Shown: piece after piece, positions 32,162 through 36,368 of the stretch
How positions within the stretch are numbered: the stretch's first letter is position 1
Layout of the letters: each line of letters begins with the position of its first letter
From: Phenylobacterium parvum
GTDB taxonomy: Bacteria; Pseudomonadota; Alphaproteobacteria; Caulobacterales; Caulobacteraceae
NCBI GenBank assembly: GCA_029977805.1
Contig: JAPOKE010000011.1
Coordinates: 1 to 36,368 of the forward strand
Length of the DNA stretch: 36,368 nucleotides
Reading direction: 5' to 3'
Notes under the pieces: model-generated
Told to the model about the DNA's origin: nothing
Databases searched by the model: none
The model's input: only the letters and a program-made list of their open reading frames with translations
Program-made: the position numbers and the translations under genes

Positions 32162-32178
32162 CGTTCGGATACGGAACG
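32162..32178. promoter_or_regulatory. Inverted repeat upstream of the ATP-grasp operon
   Basis: CGTTC (32162-32166) and GAACG (32174-32178) flank 7 nt in the 229-bp divergent region between the ATP-grasp gene and tamA. One arm touches the Shine-Dalgarno sequence of the ATP-grasp gene, so a bound protein or hairpin there could affect its expression. The arms are short and this may be chance. Nothing else recognisable was seen in the rest of the spacer. Confidence 0.22.
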
Positions 32179-32377
32179 AGAGAGCCCTGAAACCCAGCCT
32201 CCTGAATAGAGCCGGAATTCCCCCTTGGCGACCTCCAGGCGGGTCGGCGCCGCATTTTCAGGCGCCTGCCCGGGTTTCGGGCGCCGCCGGCGACACGGCG
32301 GCGAGCGCGAAGGCGCCTCGATGGATGACAGTCACGCCGGTCACGGGCTATCTGACGGGCTCCAGCGGAGGCGAAGC

Positions 32378-34165
32378 TTGACCGGGTCGCGACTGTTTCT
32401 GGCGGGGTTGGCCGGCCTCGCCCTCCTGGCCTCGACGCCGGCCTTCGCCGCCCAGCTGCCGCGTGCGCAGGTGCGCGGAGACCTGCCGGCCGACCTGAGG
32501 GCCCGGATCGAGGCCGCGGTGGGCGCCACGGACCGGCCTGTCCGGAACCGGTTCGATGCGCGCCAGAGGGCGAACGCCGCCGCGGAAGAGGCCACGGCCG
32601 TCCTGCGGTCCGAGGGATTCTACGGCGCCTCGGTGTCTGCAGGAGTCTCCGAGCAGGCCGAGGGCGGTCCCTTCATCGAGGTCAGGACCGGCCCCCGCTT
32701 CAAGGTCGCGGATCCCCGCATCGAGTGGATCGAGCCCGAGCCCGTCGCAGCGATACAGGCCCTTGGACGCGGCGAGCTGAAGCTTGAGCCCGGCCAGCCC
32801 GCCCGGGCGATCGACGTCGTCTCGGCGGAGGCCCGGGTGCTGTCCGCGATCCAGAAGGAGGGCTATGCCGACGCCTTCATCGCGCCCCGCGAAGTGATCG
32901 TCGACCATGCCGACCAGACTCTGAGGCCCACCTACAGGATCAGCGCCGGGCGGCCCGTCAGCCTCGCCGCCCTGAAGGTCGAGACCTCGGGCCGGACCCG
33001 GCCGGACTGGCTTGCGGCGCTCGCCCCCTGGTCCTCCGGCGCCCTCTACACTCCCGGGGCGATCTCCGACCTCGAGCGGCGGCTGGTCGAGACCGGGGTC
33101 TACGACCAGGTCTCCGTCTCCCTCGCCCCGCCGGAGGAGGCCGGTGCGGATGGCCTGAGGCCGGTGATCGTTACCCTGACGGACCGCAAGCCCCACCGGC
33201 TCGAGGCCGGAGCCAGCTATGCCTCCAGCGAGGGCCTCGGCGCCGACATGCGCTGGACCCACTTCAACCGGTTTGGCTACGCCGACACCAGCGCCGTCTT
33301 CGGCCGGGCCTCGACCATCGACAGCCGGCTCGGCGTCGAGGTCACCCTGCCGCACTGGCGACGCCTTCGTCAGTCCCTGACGGGATACGCCGCCGTCTTC
33401 AACCGCGCGACCTCCGCCTACGACGAGGCGGGCCTGGAGCTGCGCGCCGACGTCGAACGCAAGCGCTCGGACGTCGCCTTCCTCACCGCCGGTGCGGCGC
33501 TGGAGTACACTCGGACCCGGGAAAGGGCGGCCCAGCCCCTGGTCGCCGTGATCGAGCGCGACCAGGTCATCGCCTCCCTGCTGGGGGCCCTGGCGCTTGA
33601 CCAGACCGACGATGTCCTGAACCCGAAGACCGGCTGGCGGGTGGACGTCCGGGGTGAGCCGACCGTCCTGACCGGCGGGGTGACCCTCAGCTACTTCAAG
33701 GCGACCGCCCAGGGCTCGGCCTACCTGCCCCTCGACGGGGAGCGCCGCACGGTCCTGGCGGCCCGGGTCAAGACCGGCTCGATCCTCGGCGGCACGATCT
33801 CGGGCGTCCCGGCCTCCCGTCGGTTCTACGCCGGCGGCGGCGGCTCCGTCCGCGGATACGTCTACCAGGGCATCGGCCCGCACCTGAGCGACAACACTCC
33901 GCGCGGCGGCCTGTCCCTGGTGGAGGTCTCGGGGGAGGTCCGGCACAGCCTGACCCCACAGTGGGGCGTCGTCGCCTTCGTGGACGCGGGAACGGTGGGC
34001 CTGTCCCCCGAGCCCGGCCTCGGCGATCTCGACGTCGGGGTCGGGCTGGGCGTCCGCTACGACCTCGGCTTCGGACCGATCCGCTTCGACATCGCCGTCC
34101 CGCTGAACCGGCGGTCAGACGACCCGGGCTACCAGGTCTATGTCAGCATCGGGCAGAGCTTTTGA
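32378..34165 (+). CDS. tamA: Outer-membrane translocation protein TamA
   Basis: The 595-residue Omp85-family protein has a signal peptide (TGSRLFLAGLAGLALLASTPAFA). POTRA-like repeats in the first half are followed by a C-terminal beta-barrel ending in the outer-membrane signature YVSIGQSF with terminal Phe. The RFYAGGGGSVRGYVYQ stretch is the conserved VRGY lid-lock region. TTG 32378 is chosen because GGAGG (32367-32371) lies 6 nt upstream and it starts right at the signal peptide. ATG 32321 in frame would add 19 residues before it. It works with TamB in outer-membrane protein assembly or lipid transfer. Confidence 0.88.
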   Translation: MTGSRLFLAGLAGLALLASTPAFAAQLPRAQVRGDLPADLRARIEAAVGATDRPVRNRFDARQRANAAAEEATAVLRSEGFYGASVSAGVSEQAEGGPFIEVRTGPRFKVADPRIEWIEPEPVAAIQALGRGELKLEPGQPARAIDVVSAEARVLSAIQKEGYADAFIAPREVIVDHADQTLRPTYRISAGRPVSLAALKVETSGRTRPDWLAALAPWSSGALYTPGAISDLERRLVETGVYDQVSVSLAPPEEAGADGLRPVIVTLTDRKPHRLEAGASYASSEGLGADMRWTHFNRFGYADTSAVFGRASTIDSRLGVEVTLPHWRRLRQSLTGYAAVFNRATSAYDEAGLELRADVERKRSDVAFLTAGAALEYTRTRERAAQPLVAVIERDQVIASLLGALALDQTDDVLNPKTGWRVDVRGEPTVLTGGVTLSYFKATAQGSAYLPLDGERRTVLAARVKTGSILGGTISGVPASRRFYAGGGGSVRGYVYQGIGPHLSDNTPRGGLSLVEVSGEVRHSLTPQWGVVAFVDAGTVGLSPEPGLGDLDVGVGLGVRYDLGFGPIRFDIAVPLNRRSDDPGYQVYVSIGQSF

Positions 34166-36368
34166 CCGCGCAGGCTGATCCTCCCGCACCTGCACGTCCC
34201 CGGCGGCGGTTCCCGCTGCGCGGCCTGCTGGTCGTGCTGGGCGGGATTGTCCTGGTCCTCGTGGGGCTCGTGGCCGCAGCGCCCTTCGCCCTGCGGTCGC
34301 AACGGGGCCTGGCCCTGCTGGAGTCCGTCGCGGACGGCCTGCCCGCCGGCCGTCTGGGACGCCTGGAGGTCCAGGGGCTTGCGGGCGACCCGCTGGGCGC
34401 CTTCTCGGTCCGGCGCCTGGCGATCCGAGACGGGGAAGGGGTCTGGCTGGAGGCCAGGGGCCTGTCCGTCGGCTGGAGCCCCATGGCCCTCGCCGGGCGC
34501 GAGGTGCGCATCGACAGGGCCGCCGCCGAAAAGGTCAGGGTCCTGCGCCGGCCGGTGCTTGGCCCCCCCCAGCCGCCGCGGCCCCTGCCGGTCACCATCA
34601 CCCTGTCCCGGCTGTCCGCCACGGTGGAGCTCGAGCCCGCCTTCAGTGTCCGCCGGGGGCTGTTCCGGCTTGGCGGCGGCCTCCAGGCCCGGCGGGGCGA
34701 GGGCGGCGGCTACTCCGCGCGCCTGGACGCTGACAGCCTGCTGCGCCAGGGCGATCACCTCGACCTTGAGCTTGAGCTCGGGGACGACCGACCGCTGAAG
34801 GTCCGCGCCGAGGCCCTGGAGGCCAACGGCGGCGCCCTGGCCGGCGCAGCCGGCCTGCCCGTCGACCGGCCCTTCAGCCTGTCCCTCGCCGCAGACGGCA
34901 AGGTCGAGCAGGGCAGGCTTCTCGCCGATCTTCGCTCGGGCGACCTGCGTCCCGTCAAGCTGGAGGGCGGCTGGCGACCCGAGGGCGGCGAGATTTCAGG
35001 GCTTGTCGACCTGTCGGCGTCCAGCCTGACCCGGCCTGTCGCCGACCGCCTCGGCGCGCTTCTCCGGATTTCCGGCAAGGCTCGCGGAACGGCGGGGCAG
35101 CGGGGCCGCTACGACATGGACCTCGACCTCGTCACGGACGCCGCCCGCGCCAAGCTGCTCGGGCCCGTGGAGTTCGACGAGCGCCGTACGGGCCGGGAGG
35201 GGGTGGAGGTCACGGCGATGGCGCCCTCCCTGGGCCGGATCCTCGGGGGCGTCGAGGCCGGGCCGGCCCGGATCACCGGACGGTTCAACGGGGATCCCGG
35301 CGACTGGCGCCTGAAGGGACAGGCCCGGGTGGAAAAGACCGGCCTCGCCGGCTACGCCCTCGGCGCCCTGGAGGGGCCGTTCGAAGTCGCCGCGGCCAAG
35401 GGCCGCGTGGACCTTGACGCAAGGATCCGCGGCGCCGGCGGCCGGGGCCAGGGACTGGTCTTCGCCCTGCTGGGCCAGGCGCCCAGCCTCGACCTGAAGG
35501 CGGCCCGACTGGCGGATGGCGAAATCCTGCTTGAAGACGTCAAGGCGTCAGGGGCGGGGTTCCGCGCCACGGGTTCGGGATCGCGGGGCCTGCTGGGCGG
35601 ACTGTCCTTCAGCGGAAACGCCGAGGTCAGCCGCCTCGACGCCGGCCTGCCCGGCGCCTCGGGACGCCTGAACGCCCGGTGGAGCGCGAGGCTGGCCCGC
35701 CCGCAGGCGCCCTGGGAGGTCACCCTCGCCGCCTCCGGAGACCGCTTCGCCAGCGGCGTCGCCGAGCTTGACCGGCTGCTGGGCGGAAAACCCCAGCTCG
35801 ACGCCCGCCTTTCGCTGCGGGACGGGAACCTTCGCTTCGATCGCCTGGACCTCCGGGGCGCCGCCCTCGAGGTCCGCGCCCCCGGGGCTCGGCTGACGGG
35901 AGACGTCCTTGAGGCGCCCTTCACCTGGTCGGCGTCGGGACCCTTCGCCGCAGGTCCGGTGGAGATCGTCGGCAAGGCTTCCGGCGCCGGCCGTCTGGGC
36001 GGGCGGCTCGCCGCGCCCGAACTTGCCGCCAACGCCGCCTTTGACGCCATCAACCTGCCGGGGCTGGAGCTCCGGGCGGCCCGCGTGGACCTCAACTGGA
36101 CGAAGGCGGGGGGCTCGGCCCAGGTCCGGGCGGGGAGTCCCTACGGCCCGGCCTCGGCGCGAACCCGGTTCGCCTTCCCCGAGGGCGGCGTCCGCCTGAG
36201 CGACATCGAAGTGGACGCCGGCGGCCTGCGCGCGAGCGGCGAGGCCGCCCTCGGCGCCCGCGGCGCCTCCCAGGCGGACCTGAAGGTGGACCTTGGCCCG
36301 GGCGCCTTCCTGGCGGAAGGCCGGGTGAGCGGCGCCGTAAGGCTGCAGGACCGTCGCGGGGAGGGGCC
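34162..36368 (+). CDS. tamB: TamB inner-membrane translocation/assembly protein (partial, cut by window end)
   Basis: The frame is open from TTG 34162 to the window edge, giving at least 735 codons without a stop; full TamB proteins are usually 1200-1500 residues. It overlaps the tamA stop by 4 nt (TTGA). The start is a basic segment (PRRRFPLRG), then one transmembrane anchor (LLVVLGGIVLVLVGLVAAA, about 22-40). Long beta-rich sequence follows, as in the AsmA-like/TamB bridge: RGLSVGWSPMALAGREVRID is typical. It spans the periplasm, partners TamA, and is thought to carry phospholipids and/or aid outer-membrane protein assembly. It is easy to miss because of its TTG start. Confidence 0.87.
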   Translation, partial: MTAQADPPAPARPRRRFPLRGLLVVLGGIVLVLVGLVAAAPFALRSQRGLALLESVADGLPAGRLGRLEVQGLAGDPLGAFSVRRLAIRDGEGVWLEARGLSVGWSPMALAGREVRIDRAAAEKVRVLRRPVLGPPQPPRPLPVTITLSRLSATVELEPAFSVRRGLFRLGGGLQARRGEGGGYSARLDADSLLRQGDHLDLELELGDDRPLKVRAEALEANGGALAGAAGLPVDRPFSLSLAADGKVEQGRLLADLRSGDLRPVKLEGGWRPEGGEISGLVDLSASSLTRPVADRLGALLRISGKARGTAGQRGRYDMDLDLVTDAARAKLLGPVEFDERRTGREGVEVTAMAPSLGRILGGVEAGPARITGRFNGDPGDWRLKGQARVEKTGLAGYALGALEGPFEVAAAKGRVDLDARIRGAGGRGQGLVFALLGQAPSLDLKAARLADGEILLEDVKASGAGFRATGSGSRGLLGGLSFSGNAEVSRLDAGLPGASGRLNARWSARLARPQAPWEVTLAASGDRFASGVAELDRLLGGKPQLDARLSLRDGNLRFDRLDLRGAALEVRAPGARLTGDVLEAPFTWSASGPFAAGPVEIVGKASGAGRLGGRLAAPELAANAAFDAINLPGLELRAARVDLNWTKAGGSAQVRAGSPYGPASARTRFAFPEGGVRLSDIEVDAGGLRASGEAALGARGASQADLKVDLGPGAFLAEGRVSGAVRLQDRRGEG

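Noticed and set aside
32225-32377. Longer N-terminus of TamA from 32225 or ATG 32321
   Set aside because: These would place up to 51 charged residues before an obvious signal peptide; the TTG at 32378 has a better ribosome-binding site.

Overview
The window is chromosomal DNA of a very GC-rich alphaproteobacterium, most likely a member of the Caulobacterales close to Caulobacter or Phenylobacterium. This placement rests on the protein families (an ATP12-type F1 chaperone, the cobA-DUF2849-cysI-DUF934-cysH sulfur operon, an MlaE/MCE cassette with a PqiC-like lipoprotein), the dense packing with 1-4 nt gene overlaps, many GTG/TTG starts, and promoter-like sequences of the Caulobacter TTGACGS / GCTANAWC type. 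It is inference, since no rRNA or marker comparison was possible. I see no prophage, transposase, integrase or CRISPR array, and no gene-free stretch exceeds 300 bp.

Layout. 1-1855 (+): the end of a membrane-protein gene, a RluA-type pseudouridine synthase and an ATP12 chaperone. 1923-7293 (mostly +): propionyl-CoA carboxylase beta and alpha subunits, separated by an ion-channel-like membrane protein and an opposite-strand msrB, then a TauE/SafE permease. 7306-9787: metY (-), a secreted adhesin-E-like protein (+), tRNA-Lys(CTT) (-) and an orphan Hpt protein (+). 9784-15831: a GcvA-like LysR regulator (-) divergent from the assimilatory sulfur operon cobA, DUF2849, cysI, DUF934, cysH, fpr (+). 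15839-19424: a 3D-domain secreted protein (-), then GST, S1/P1 nuclease, NUDIX and folD (+). 19421-22921 (-): a four-gene Mla/MCE lipid ABC transporter. 23022-28131 (-): an HCCA-isomerase-like protein, an arylsulfatase, a nucleoside hydrolase, a ribokinase and an isopenicillin-N-synthase-like oxygenase. 28216-28599 (+): a small DUF4345-like membrane protein. 28731-32148 (-): the transglutaminase / alpha-E / ATP-grasp trio. 32378 to the right edge (+): tamA and tamB; tamB is cut by the window end.

Several themes recur. Sulfur metabolism appears as sulfate/sulfite reduction, siroheme synthesis, O-acetylhomoserine sulfhydrylation, MsrB, a TauE-type permease and a sulfatase. Envelope lipid handling appears as the Mla/MCE cassette and TamA/TamB. 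Nucleic-acid scavenging appears as a secreted S1/P1 nuclease, NUDIX, nucleoside hydrolase and ribokinase. The loci most worth following up are the overlapping nucleoside hydrolase-ribokinase-2OG-oxygenase cassette and the ATP-grasp/alpha-E/transglutaminase operon, whose transglutaminase ends in six glutamines and which lacks an adjacent Anbu gene.
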